Shown: one piece after another, positions 7,319 through 15,478 of the stretch
Position numbering within the stretch: position 1 is the stretch's first letter
How the letters are laid out: every line of letters begins with the position of its first letter
NCBI RefSeq assembly: GCF_002724055.1
Contig: NZ_BDQY01000006.1
Span: 1-64,000 of the forward strand
Source of the DNA: Tepidibacter mesophilus
GTDB taxonomy: Bacteria > Bacillota > Clostridia > Peptostreptococcales > Peptostreptococcaceae
Direction of reading: 5' to 3'
Length of the DNA: 64,000 nucleotides
Notes under the pieces: model-generated
What the model was told of the DNA's origin: nothing
Databases searched by the model: none
Seen by the model: only the letters and a program-made list of their open reading frames with translations
Made by a program: the position numbers and the translations under genes

Positions 7319-8071
7319 CTACATAACCTTCTCATAATTTACTTTATATAGACATAGACCTTGAGAGTATGCAGTAGATCCTGCTATTGATCTATCTTTA
7401 CTTTCCAGTATATTTTTCATATAATCAGGTTTGAACTTTCCATGACCTATATCTATTAAGGTTCCAACTATAATCCTAACCATGTTATGTAAAAAACCGT
7501 TTCCATTTATCTTAATATTGATAAAACCATTTTCTTCTTCTATTTCTATAGAATTTATAGTTCTAATATTAGATTTCTTTTTTGATTTAGAAGATTTGAA
7601 GCTAGAGAAATCATGTTCACCTATAAGATGTTCGCTAGCCTTTTTCATATTATCAAGATTAAGTTTATGTGGAATATGAGTTGTATATTTTCTTAAGAAA
7701 GGATCATGTATTTTATTGTTATCTATTTTGTATAAATAGGTTTTTGATATTGCATTATATCTTGAATGAAATCTAATATCTACCTCTTCTATATTAATAA
7801 TAACTATATCTTGAGGTAAGTAGTTATATAAATATTCATGCATTTCAGAAAGATTCATTTTGGAATTAGTTTTAAAATTTGCTATTTGAGCAATCGCATG
7901 AACGCCAGCATCCGTTCTTCCAGATCCTATTATTTCTATTTCCTCATTTGTCATTTTAGAAACGACGGCTTCAATCTTAGATTGGATAGTTGAATCTGAA
8001 GTTTTTAGTCTTTGCCATCCTTTATACTTACTTCCATCATATTTAATTGTAATTTTAATATTTCTCATCAT
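7319..8071 (-). CDS. truA: tRNA pseudouridine synthase A
   Basis: A 250-residue TruA that converts uridines 38-40 in the tRNA anticodon arm to pseudouridine. The catalytic aspartate is Asp54 in the GSGRTDAGVHA motif. The Y11-D12-G13 start, the KTYLYKI segment and the GNGFLHNMVRIIVGTL block near the C-terminus are all family features. Normal length. The minus-strand start is ATGATG preceded by AAAGGA at about 7 nt. It stands alone here and not in the ribosomal protein/energy-coupling-factor cluster where Firmicutes truA is usually found, so it may be a second copy. Downstream sequence carries a gene fragment. Confidence 0.95.
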   Translation of the reverse strand: MMRNIKITIKYDGSKYKGWQRLKTSDSTIQSKIEAVVSKMTNEEIEIIGSGRTDAGVHAIAQIANFKTNSKMNLSEMHEYLYNYLPQDIVIINIEEVDIRFHSRYNAISKTYLYKIDNNKIHDPFLRKYTTHIPHKLNLDNMKKASEHLIGEHDFSSFKSSKSKKKSNIRTINSIEIEEENGFINIKINGNGFLHNMVRIIVGTLIDIGHGKFKPDYMKNILESKDRSIAGSTAYSQGLCLYKVNYEKVM

Positions 8072-8242
8072 TTAGTATTCCTTTCTATTGTAGAATATAG
8101 TTATATTTTAATCATAACATTTTTTTACTATTATTATAACAAAAATAAAAAATTCATAATGCTTATATACGTATATAGTAGACTAATTCTAATATTCTTG
8201 CTTACTTAAAAAAATATAGAATATAATTTTCCTAGAAATAAA

Positions 8243-8267
8243 AAACTACCTATTGTATAAGTAGTTT
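8243..8267 (-). terminator. stem-loop at the end of the MltG-like gene
   Basis: AAACTAC/GTAGTTT stem (8243-8249 with 8261-8267) followed on the minus strand by TTTATTT; overlaps the stop codon. Confidence 0.6.
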
Positions 8268-8691
8268 AATTAGTTATAATATTTATAATTTCTATCATAC
8301 TACTTCCTTTTTTTATAGTTTTTTCTCCTACTCTGAGTTTGGAACTTAAATCTAAGGATTTTAGTAGTATTAAAAAATCATTTTTATTAAGTATAAGTTC
8401 ATTTTCATATAAAATATCAGCCACTTTATTGGAAGTAAATCCATTTTGAATAATTATTTTTATATACTCTTCTTTATTGTTTTCGTTTAAAGATTCTTTA
8501 TTTGTAACTTGATTATTATCTTCTTGATTTTGGGAATTGTTCTTTGTTTTATTTATTGTCTGATTAAGTTGATTTTTTTTTGTATTTTCAGTTTGGTGAT
8601 AATCCTTATTTATCAATATATTTATAGAAGATCCTATTAATAGTCCTATTGATATTCCTATTATTAATATTAGTGTAAATATTTTATTCAA
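8266..8691 (-). CDS. membrane-anchored MltG/YceG N-terminal-like protein lacking a lytic domain
   Basis: A 141-residue protein from the TTG at 8691, which is preceded by AGGGGGAA at 7 nt (an ATG at 8718 lies upstream of that site and is rejected). One N-terminal transmembrane helix (about residues 4-25), then a low-complexity Asn/Gln/Lys/Glu linker, then a C-terminal module of about 65 residues: IIIQNGFTSNKVADILYENELI, followed by F, LL and KLRVGEKTIKKGSSMIEII. That module resembles the LysM-like N-terminal part of the endolytic transglycosylase MltG (YceG). The catalytic YceG domain is absent. Such short forms occur in clostridia; it may bind peptidoglycan or regulate it. Confidence 0.6.
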   Translation of the reverse strand: MNKIFTLILIIGISIGLLIGSSINILINKDYHQTENTKKNQLNQTINKTKNNSQNQEDNNQVTNKESLNENNKEEYIKIIIQNGFTSNKVADILYENELILNKNDFLILLKSLDLSSKLRVGEKTIKKGSSMIEIINIITN

Positions 8692-8732
8692 TAGATTTCC
8701 CCCTAGTTTAAACAGCATATCATGTTAATATT

Positions 8733-8939
8733 TTACAATAAATCACATCCTTTATCAAGTAATTCAAAATAAAATTGAGCTGTTTTATCGAGTTCTTCGC
8801 CAAATAAAGCTATAATCTTTTTTTGTCTATTTTGACTAGAAAGAATAATTTTACCTATATGTCTATTTTTTCTTTTTAGTTTTTCTATTTTATATCCATT
8901 TTTCAAATAGTATTTTATATAATCTAACTTATTATTCAT
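8733..8939 (-). CDS. small basic protein of unknown function
   Basis: A 68-residue soluble protein, very rich in Lys and Tyr in its first half (YIKYYLKNGYKIEKLKRKNRHIGKIIL) and ending in an acidic helix (LFGEELDKTAQFYFELLDKGCDLL). I do not recognise it. AGGTGA lies about 4 nt before the ATG. It is upstream of, and on the same strand as, the MltG-like membrane protein with a 41-nt gap to that gene, so the two may be cotranscribed. The basic part could bind nucleic acid, but nothing in the sequence proves that. Confidence 0.6.
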   Translation of the reverse strand: MNNKLDYIKYYLKNGYKIEKLKRKNRHIGKIILSSQNRQKKIIALFGEELDKTAQFYFELLDKGCDLL

Positions 8940-9035
8940 AATTCACCTCTAATAAAATTAATATAGTTTATATATAATTATTATCAAAATATTAATTATT
9001 ATTATGAATTATGAATAAAACTAAAAAAATCTTTA

Positions 9036-9076
9036 AAACAAGGCTTTTTTAATTGATAGAAAAGCCTATTGTTTTT
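9036..9076 (-). terminator. terminator of the MBL hydrolase gene
   Basis: Hairpin built on AAGGCTTTT/AAAAGCC arms flanked by ACAA and TTGT, with TTTT on the minus-strand exit, about 40 nt after the stop. Confidence 0.65.
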
Positions 9077-9112
9077 AGATTAGTTATAAATATATATATT
9101 TAAAAAAATATA

Positions 9113-9757
9113 TTAACAGAGATTAATTATATACTTATATTCTTCGTTTCTACGTCGTATGTTTTTCATTGTATCCCAATTGCCATGACCAGGGTATATA
9201 ATAATATTATCATCCCATTTTGAGACTATATTCTTAATAGTAATTATCATATCCTCCTCGCTACCTCCTGGCAAATCTAATCTGCCTATTCCATCATTAA
9301 ATAGGGTGTCTCCTGTGAAGATTACATTTTGGTGTCTAGATTTTAAGCAAATTCCACCTTTTGTATGACCAGGAGTATGGATTACTTCTAAAGAGATATT
9401 ACCTATTTTTATAATTGAGCCATTTGAAAGTACTTTATTTGCATCAATTGATATTGGTTTTCTATCTGATTGCTTAGATAAATTTATGCTTGGATTTTTG
9501 AGACCTTTTAAGTCTTTTTTATGAACTGATATATTGCTATTATATTGTTTTTTTAAATCGTTTACAGCTCCTATGTGATCATAGTGGTGATGAGTAAGTA
9601 TTATATCATTTAACTTTAAATTATTTTTATTTATATAGTCTATTAATACTTTAGAATTATCACCAGGATCTATAGCAGCAGCATCAAGAGTGCGCTTATC
9701 GTGAATTATATATGCATTAGTACCTATTTTACCTACAACAAATCTTTTTAATATCAT
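9113..9757 (-). CDS. MBL-fold metallo-hydrolase, glyoxalase II-like
   Basis: A 214-residue metallo-beta-lactamase fold hydrolase of the YcbL/glyoxalase II-like group. All metal ligands are visible: THHHYDH at residues 55-61, His131 in HTPGHTKGG, Asp150 in FTGDTLF and His191 in YPGHG. The GIGRLDLPGGS segment is typical of the subgroup. It probably hydrolyses a thioester or similar small substrate using two metal ions; the true substrate is unknown. It is preceded by AAAGGAG, but that site lies in the arm of a 15-bp perfect inverted repeat (9758-9772 with 9800-9814), so translation could be controlled by leader folding. Confidence 0.88.
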   Translation of the reverse strand: MILKRFVVGKIGTNAYIIHDKRTLDAAAIDPGDNSKVLIDYINKNNLKLNDIILTHHHYDHIGAVNDLKKQYNSNISVHKKDLKGLKNPSINLSKQSDRKPISIDANKVLSNGSIIKIGNISLEVIHTPGHTKGGICLKSRHQNVIFTGDTLFNDGIGRLDLPGGSEEDMIITIKNIVSKWDDNIIIYPGHGNWDTMKNIRRRNEEYKYIINLC

Positions 9758-9814
9758 ATTAAGTCTCCTTTACTATATTAGGTTAAATATATTATATAAT
9801 AAAGGAGACTTAAT
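9758..9814 (-). promoter_or_regulatory. 15-bp inverted repeat masking the SD of the MBL gene
   Basis: Perfect arms at 9758-9772 and 9800-9814 with a 27-nt loop. The proximal arm contains the whole AAAGGAG site and abuts the ATG. No U-tract follows on the minus strand, which argues against an ordinary terminator for the gene at 9838. Confidence 0.55.
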
Positions 9815-9837
9815 CCCAAGAACTTGTATATTTATTT

Positions 9838-10137
9838 TTAACTATTTAAAGATTCTTTCATTTCATCATATGTCTTTTGCAAGAAATCTTCTATCATATC
9901 TTGTGTGATTAGCTTTTTGATAGATGAAGGTATTGTCTCGTAAAATTTTTGTACTACCCATTGGAATTTTTCATCATCATTTTCAAAGTTTTTCTCAGCA
10001 TAAAGCATAAGTCTATATGCTATTTCCTTTGCTTCCTTTATAGCTATTTTTTCACCAAATATCTTGTAAATATAATATATATATCCAGAACTGATTAAAA
10101 GAATAAACATTATCCACACATATATAGAATTAAGCAT
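9838..10137 (-). CDS. LL-H-type phage-holin-like small membrane protein
   Basis: A 99-residue protein with one N-terminal transmembrane helix (about residues 6-25) and a charged helical domain. The region KEAKEIAYRLMLYAEKNF, then DDEKFQWVVQKFYETIP, then a MKESL tail follows the pattern of the LL-H holin family, whose members are common as chromosomal single genes in clostridia. GGAGG precedes the ATG at about 8 nt. No other phage gene is nearby, so I would not infer a prophage. Alternative: a generic membrane-anchored helical protein. Confidence 0.55.
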   Translation of the reverse strand: MLNSIYVWIMFILLISSGYIYYIYKIFGEKIAIKEAKEIAYRLMLYAEKNFENDDEKFQWVVQKFYETIPSSIKKLITQDMIEDFLQKTYDEMKESLNS

Positions 10138-10216
10138 ATTAATTCCTCCTTAACTTTTTTATATATTATATTTACGAATATGCTTATAAGTGATTAATAT
10201 TACTTAATCGGTATGC

Positions 10217-10813
10217 TTATATTGCTTTTAAAACAGTGTCAACATTATGATGATTCAATAATTCTTTCATTTTATTTTTTGCATTTATAAACTGCATATA
10301 TTTAATATCCGATATTCTAGAATCTCCATAAACTCTCCAACCATTTATTTTTGTAAGTTTCAATGAAGGGTGACCAATAAACCCTAGTACATCCTTCAAT
10401 GGATACCCTAGAAATATACCTATTTCATCTGGGATATCACCCGTTTTCATTTTTCCTATTATAAAATCAAGGTATATATTAAGATTGTAATTATTAGGAT
10501 ACCCTATTGATTGTAAAAATTTTAAATTTCTATATTCTGATAATATATTATTTAACTCTGTTGAATTATAAAACAATATTTTAGTACATTTGTTACAATA
10601 ACTAAATTCTTTGTAGAATATCTTATTGTTTTTATCTAAAATACGTTTAATTTCTGTTAATCTATATGAATTTTGTTTGTCAGAGTAAGGAAAACTTATT
10701 ATTTCAGCAGGTTTAACACCAAATATTACAGGGCCTAGCAATTGTAATAGCCATTTTGTAAAAGAATGTGTATTATCGCTTATGCAAAAACAGTTATTCA
10801 AGTTATTATTCAT
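10217..10813 (-). CDS. DUF3793 family protein
   Basis: A protein of 198 residues from the ATG at 10813. The diagnostic DUF3793 segment is present near the middle: IPDEIGIFLGYPLKDVLGFI, followed about 15 residues later by GWRVYGD. KPAEIISF near the N-terminus and SIGYP also fit that family. I chose the internal ATG because AAAGGTGG lies about 9 nt upstream; the longer frame from 10846 would overlap that site. Cys residues (NNCFCI, CNKCTK) hint at a metal or redox site. The function is unknown. It is widespread in anaerobic Firmicutes, often next to flavodoxin or radical-type genes, which are not seen here. Confidence 0.75.
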   Translation of the reverse strand: MNNNLNNCFCISDNTHSFTKWLLQLLGPVIFGVKPAEIISFPYSDKQNSYRLTEIKRILDKNNKIFYKEFSYCNKCTKILFYNSTELNNILSEYRNLKFLQSIGYPNNYNLNIYLDFIIGKMKTGDIPDEIGIFLGYPLKDVLGFIGHPSLKLTKINGWRVYGDSRISDIKYMQFINAKNKMKELLNHHNVDTVLKAI

Positions 10814-11011
10814 ATATATAAACCACCTTTCAAATAAATTTAGCACAATTGAAAGTAAAACTCATTTTCAATTATATTAATATAATATTACAGTTTTGTA
10901 TTAAATGTCAAATAATTTGTACTTTAGATTAGATATTATATTAAGAGAATATTTAAACTAAATTAGAAGATAATAACTGTATAAATTAAATAGTTACATG
11001 GAGGTTTAAAA

Positions 11012-12436
11012 ATGAAAGTATCTTCTAGTTTGAATGATAATATCAAAACATTGAAAAAAACTCTTCCTATAGATAAAAGCTTTGATATTGTTAACAGAGA
11101 ATGGACTATAGGAAACACAAAGGCTAATTTTGTGTTTATAGATGGATTTACTAAAGATCAAATAATGTTATTTATTATGGGTAAGATTCAATCTATAGAT
11201 ATAGAACATGTCAATATCGATGTAATAAAAACTCTTTTAAAAAATGATATTCCTTATATAGAAGTTTCTACTTTTTCTGATTTTGAAGACATGGAGCGGG
11301 CAGTACTTTCCGGGAATACAGCTTTATTTATAGATGGACAATCAGAAGGTATACTTTTAGATGTACGAGAATACCCTGTTAGAGGACCGCAAGAGCCTGA
11401 TTTGGAAAAGGTTACGAGAGGTTCTAGAGATGGATTAGTTGAAACTATAATTTTTAATACAGCTTTAATCAGAAGAAGACTTAGAGATCCAGGTTTAATA
11501 TTCGAACTTACAACTATAGGCTCTCAATCCAAAACTGATGTTTCTATATCTTATATAGACAGTGTTGTTGACCACGATTTTTTAGAACAATTAAAAAGTC
11601 AATTAGATAAAATTAAAACTAATTCTTTGATTATGGGCGAAAAAACGCTTGAGGAGTTACTTATTAAGAAAAAATGGTTTAATCCATTACCTCAGGTGCG
11701 CTTTACAGAAAGGCCCGATGTTGTTGCTGCTCATTTATTAGAAGGACATATAGCTATTATAGTTGACAATTCTCCAAGTGTTATGTTGCTACCTGTAACA
11801 ATTTTTCATTTTACTCAACATGCAGAAGACTATTATCAAAACCCAATGGTAGGTACTTATTTAAGATGGGTTAGATTTATATCTATGATTTCTTCTATGA
11901 TAATAAGTCCGTTATGGCTATATTTGGTTTATAATCCAGAGTTATTACCAAATTCGTTAAAATTTATAGGTCCATCCGAAGTTGGTAACATTCCGTTATT
12001 TATACAATTTATTTTATTAGAAATAGGACTTGATACACTAAGACTTGCATCAATACACACACCTAATTCATTATCTACATCCATGGGAATTATAGGAGGA
12101 TTAATTCTGAGTGAGTTTGCAGTAAAGGTTGGTTGGTTCACTCCAGAGACTATACTTTATATGGCTATAGCGGCTATTGGAACTTTTGCTACACCTAGTA
12201 TAGAATTTGCTATGGCAATAAGAATATTTAGGCTATTTATACTTATTATAACTGGCATATTTAAAAATATAGGATTTTTTATATCCTTAGCTATAGTATG
12301 TACTATAATTTGTACAACTAAGGGCTTTGCAAATCAGTCATATTTATGGCCTTTAATTCCATTTAATAAAGATGCTCTTTTAAATATATTATTTAGAAAG
12401 CCTATAGTAGAGATAAAAAGCAGTAAAAAAGATTAA
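11012..12436 (+). CDS. spoVAF: spore germination protein SpoVAF (GerA-subunit-A family)
   Basis: A 474-residue member of the GerAA/SpoVAF family of the spore inner membrane. A cytosolic N-terminal domain of about 280 residues is followed by about five membrane helices. VREYPVRGPQEPDLEKV, TRGSRDGLVET, NTALIRRRLRDP and FTERPDVVAAHLLEGH are strongly conserved in the family, and the first block is closest to SpoVAF rather than to germinant-sensing GerAA subunits. SpoVAF is known in Bacillus to form an ion channel with FigP that amplifies germination. It stands alone here, without spoVA or gerB/gerC genes. CATGGAGG precedes the ATG. The terminator stem overlaps its last codons. Confidence 0.85.
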   Translation: MKVSSSLNDNIKTLKKTLPIDKSFDIVNREWTIGNTKANFVFIDGFTKDQIMLFIMGKIQSIDIEHVNIDVIKTLLKNDIPYIEVSTFSDFEDMERAVLSGNTALFIDGQSEGILLDVREYPVRGPQEPDLEKVTRGSRDGLVETIIFNTALIRRRLRDPGLIFELTTIGSQSKTDVSISYIDSVVDHDFLEQLKSQLDKIKTNSLIMGEKTLEELLIKKKWFNPLPQVRFTERPDVVAAHLLEGHIAIIVDNSPSVMLLPVTIFHFTQHAEDYYQNPMVGTYLRWVRFISMISSMIISPLWLYLVYNPELLPNSLKFIGPSEVGNIPLFIQFILLEIGLDTLRLASIHTPNSLSTSMGIIGGLILSEFAVKVGWFTPETILYMAIAAIGTFATPSIEFAMAIRIFRLFILIITGIFKNIGFFISLAIVCTIICTTKGFANQSYLWPLIPFNKDALLNILFRKPIVEIKSSKKD

Positions 12437-12455
12437 TCTTTTTTACTGCTTTTTA
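12416..12455. terminator. bidirectional terminator between spoVAF and purB
   Basis: 18-bp perfect stem (12416-12433 with 12438-12455) whose left arm is made of the last spoVAF codons; T-runs exit on both strands, so it can serve convergent purB too. Confidence 0.9.
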
Positions 12456-12478
12456 TAATATTGTATAAGAAGGTTACT

Positions 12479-13915
12479 TTATACTTCTAAGTCTATACTT
12501 AATCCAAGTTTATCTTTAAATATATCAATTATAGGGTCAACCTCAATTTCTATAAACTCGACTACTTGTTCAGACGATCTACCTATAAAGTTTATTGGGT
12601 CCATTATCGATAAAATTTCATCTTTAGTCATTTTAAACTCAGGATCATTTATTATTTTTTCTATTAAGTTATTTTCTCCACCTAATTCTTTTACATTTTT
12701 AGCAGACTCCATTGAATAGACTCTTATCTTTTCATGAAGATGTTGTCTATCTCCACCTCTTTTAACTGCCTCCATTAATATAGTTTCTGTAGCCATAAAA
12801 GGAAGTTCTTCGTCTATATGCTTTTTAATCATATTTTCATATACAACCAATCCATCAGTAACATTAATACCAATTTCTAGTATTGAATCTATAGCAAGAA
12901 ATGATTGAGCTATACTTAATCGTCTGTTTGCAGAATCATCTAAAGTTCTTTCTAGCCATTGTGTAGAGTGAACCAATGCTGGATTTAATGTTTCTGAGAT
13001 TACATATTTACATAATGAAGATATTCTTTCGCTTCTCATAGGGTTTCTTTTATATGCCATGGCAGAAGATCCTATTTGATTTTTAGCAAAAGGCTCCTCT
13101 ATTTCTTTTAAGCTTTGAAGTAGCCTTATGTCGTTAGTCATTTTGTGCATACTCTGAGCTATAGATGATAGAGTTGATAAAATTTGATAATCTAACTTTC
13201 TAGTATATGTTTGTCCAGTTACTGCATATGATTTTTTAAATCCCATACTAGCTGTAACAAGTTTATCCAATTTTTTTACTTTATCATGGTCTCCTTCGAA
13301 TAAACTTAAAAAACTTGCCTGAGTACCTGTAGTACCTTTGACTCCTCTTAACTTTAAGTTTTCAAATCTATCATTTAAATCTTCAAAATCTATTAATAAA
13401 TCTTGAATCCAAAGAGAAGCTCTTTTTCCAACAGTAGTTAGTTGAGCAGCTTGAAAGTGTGTAAATCCAAGCGTAGGTAGATTTTTATATTTAAAAGCAA
13501 ATTTTTTTAAATTATTAATTAAATTGACAAGTTTAACTAATATTAATTCCATTGCATCTTTCATAATTATAATATCTGTATTATCTCCTACATATGCACT
13601 AGTAGCACCTAAATGTATAATACCTTGAGCATTGGGACACAAAAGTCCATAAGCTTTAACATGAGACATAACATCATGTCTTGTTTCCTTTTCAAATCTT
13701 TTCGCATCTTCAAAATTTATATTATCTATATTTGCTTTAAGTTCTTCGATTTGATCATTAGTTATATTAATTCCTAATTGCATCTCACATTCAGCAAGAG
13801 CAACCCATAGTTCTCTCCAAGTTTTAAACTTTTTTTGTGGAGAAAATATGTAACTCATCTCTTTACTTGCATATCTTTGAATTAAAGGATTTTGATAACA
13901 ATCGTGTTTTTGCAT
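12479..13915 (-). CDS. purB: adenylosuccinate lyase
   Basis: A 478-residue fumarase-superfamily lyase. It splits SAICAR and adenylosuccinate, two steps of purine and AMP synthesis. Seen: HLGATSAYVGDN near residue 100, GFTHFQAAQ near residue 150 (catalytic His) and the signature loop GSSAMAYKRNPMRSER near residue 280, close to the usual SSxMPYKRNP. It is of the longer class of about 475 residues found in many anaerobes. AAGGAGGATATC precedes the ATG. It is transcribed alone. A CGAAC motif at 13975-13979, beside a minus-strand TATAAT (13959-13964), could be a PurR half-site. Confidence 0.95.
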   Translation of the reverse strand: MQKHDCYQNPLIQRYASKEMSYIFSPQKKFKTWRELWVALAECEMQLGINITNDQIEELKANIDNINFEDAKRFEKETRHDVMSHVKAYGLLCPNAQGIIHLGATSAYVGDNTDIIIMKDAMELILVKLVNLINNLKKFAFKYKNLPTLGFTHFQAAQLTTVGKRASLWIQDLLIDFEDLNDRFENLKLRGVKGTTGTQASFLSLFEGDHDKVKKLDKLVTASMGFKKSYAVTGQTYTRKLDYQILSTLSSIAQSMHKMTNDIRLLQSLKEIEEPFAKNQIGSSAMAYKRNPMRSERISSLCKYVISETLNPALVHSTQWLERTLDDSANRRLSIAQSFLAIDSILEIGINVTDGLVVYENMIKKHIDEELPFMATETILMEAVKRGGDRQHLHEKIRVYSMESAKNVKELGGENNLIEKIINDPEFKMTKDEILSIMDPINFIGRSSEQVVEFIEIEVDPIIDIFKDKLGLSIDLEV

Positions 13916-14016
13916 GATATCCTCCTTGAAATATTTATTTTTTTCATATCACAATAGTATTATACAATATAATGCGAACTTTAACAAATGTTTTTATGTT
14001 AAATGTAAGGCAAAAT

Positions 14017-14059
14017 AAAAATAAGCTTAATACTATTTAAATAGCATTAAGCTTATTTT
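14017..14059 (-). terminator. stem-loop downstream of the class I aminotransferase
   Basis: 20 of 21 paired positions between 14017-14037 and 14039-14059 with one mismatch; TTTT exits on the minus strand. It lies 170 nt after the aminotransferase stop and could also end a leaderless unit. Confidence 0.7.
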
Positions 14060-14169
14060 ACTTCTAACTGATAAAAAATATTATTAATTTTTTATATTAA
14101 GTACAGATTTTAAAAATCCTATATTTTAATAACTTTGATGAAAGGGCTATATTTACAATTATTTTTGAG

Positions 14170-14219
14170 CAACGGAGTCCGTATAGGACTCGTTGGCGAT
14201 ATGAACTATGCGATAGCAT
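14170..14219. repeat. GC-rich structured element
   Basis: Two adjacent hairpins: 14170-14180 with 14186-14195 (10 bp, one bulged G, loop GTATA) and CTAT-GCG-ATAG at 14206-14216. Around 50% G+C in an otherwise very AT-rich gap. This looks like one copy of a dispersed repeat, but no second copy is in the window. Confidence 0.35.
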
Positions 14220-14229
14220 GAATCAAATT

Positions 14230-15420
14230 TTATATATTAGATAAAGTTTGTTTTATTCTATTTAATCCTTCTATTATATTTTCCTGAGAAGTTGCATATG
14301 ACAATCTAATATAATTGTCATTTCCAAAAGCTACTCCAGGGACAACAGCTACATAAGAATTCTCTAATAGATAATTTGCAAAGTCCATGGAATCTTTTAT
14401 ATTATAAGTTCCTAGTTTTTTACCTATAAGCTTTGATATGTTAACCATAACATAGAATGCACCTTTAGGGGTATTGCACGAAATATTAGGTATAGCATTT
14501 ATAAGCTCTACCATTTTTATTCTTCTTTTATCAAACTCATTTCGCATATATTCAATTTCAGATTGATCTCCTTCTAAAGCTTCAATTGCAGCATATTGAG
14601 CTATAGTATTAGGATTTGATGTAGCATGACTTTGGAGATTAGACATTATAGTAGCTATTCTTTCATTAGAAGCTGTATATCCTATTCTCCATCCTGTCAT
14701 AGCACAGCACTTTGATAATCCATTTACAACTATAGTTAATTCTTTTATCTTTTCATTTAATGAAGCTATGCTTATATGATTTTGATTATCGTATATAAGC
14801 TTTTCATAAATTTCATCAGAAACTACTATTATATTATTTTCTACAGCTAACTCTGCGATTTCTTTTAATTCCTCTAGTGTATATACCGATCCAGTAGGGT
14901 TAGATGGACTAGTTAGTATTATAGCCTTAGTTTTATTAGTTATGTTTTTCCTTAAATCATCAATATTGTATTTGAAGTCATTATCTTCACTACAGTCAAT
15001 TAATATAGGTTTAGCTCCAGCCATTTTGACTAATTCAGGATAGCTTACCCAGTACGGAGTAGATATTATAACTTCATCTTCAGGATTACAAATAGCTTGA
15101 AATATATTATATAAAGAATGTTTTGCACCATTAGATACAATTATCTCTTTGGGATTATAAATAAGGTCATTGTCTACTTTTAACTTATTGCATATAGCTT
15201 CTTTAAGAGCAGGTATACCAGATACTGCTGTATATCCTATATTGTTGTTTTTAATTACATCAATAGCTTTGTTTCTTATGTTTTCAGGAGTGTTAAAGTC
15301 AGGTTCTCCTACACTAAAACTTATCACATTAATGCCATCTTCTTGCATTTTTTTAGCTTTAGCACTAATAGCTAAAGTCAATGATGGTGAAATATTACTA
15401 TGTTTAATTGAAAGTTCCAT
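14230..15420 (-). CDS. class I pyridoxal-phosphate aminotransferase (aspartate-type)
   Basis: A 396-residue fold-type I aminotransferase of the AspB/PatA subgroup. Seen: SVGEPDFNTP near residue 37, the SNGAKHSLYN cofactor loop near residue 97, LTSPSNPTGSVY near residue 170 (Asn binding PLP), SDEIYEKLIYD near residue 200, the Schiff-base lysine in NGLSKCCAMTGWRIGY near residue 235, and the C-terminal arginine in NYIRLSYA. The most likely reaction is aspartate plus 2-oxoglutarate to oxaloacetate plus glutamate, but related enzymes act on other amino acids. TAGGAGCG precedes the ATG. No T-box was found upstream. Confidence 0.9.
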   Translation of the reverse strand: MELSIKHSNISPSLTLAISAKAKKMQEDGINVISFSVGEPDFNTPENIRNKAIDVIKNNNIGYTAVSGIPALKEAICNKLKVDNDLIYNPKEIIVSNGAKHSLYNIFQAICNPEDEVIISTPYWVSYPELVKMAGAKPILIDCSEDNDFKYNIDDLRKNITNKTKAIILTSPSNPTGSVYTLEELKEIAELAVENNIIVVSDEIYEKLIYDNQNHISIASLNEKIKELTIVVNGLSKCCAMTGWRIGYTASNERIATIMSNLQSHATSNPNTIAQYAAIEALEGDQSEIEYMRNEFDKRRIKMVELINAIPNISCNTPKGAFYVMVNISKLIGKKLGTYNIKDSMDFANYLLENSYVAVVPGVAFGNDNYIRLSYATSQENIIEGLNRIKQTLSNI

Positions 15421-15478
15421 AATATCGCTCCTATCTAATATATAACTTTATTTAAATCTAATATCATTATACCAAAAG

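Larger units (their letters stand above)
13916..14229. other. purB promoter region and aspartate aminotransferase 3-prime region
   Basis: Contains the purB promoter side (TATAAT on the minus strand at 13959-13964), a terminator (14017-14059) and a compact GC-rich structured element (14170-14219) unlike the surrounding AT-rich sequence. Confidence 0.5.

Noticed and set aside
9838-10137. Prophage on the strength of a holin-like gene
   Set aside because: Neighbours are ordinary chromosomal genes; no lysin, structural or integrase gene is adjacent, and the recombinase-like gene is 6 kb away and degenerate.
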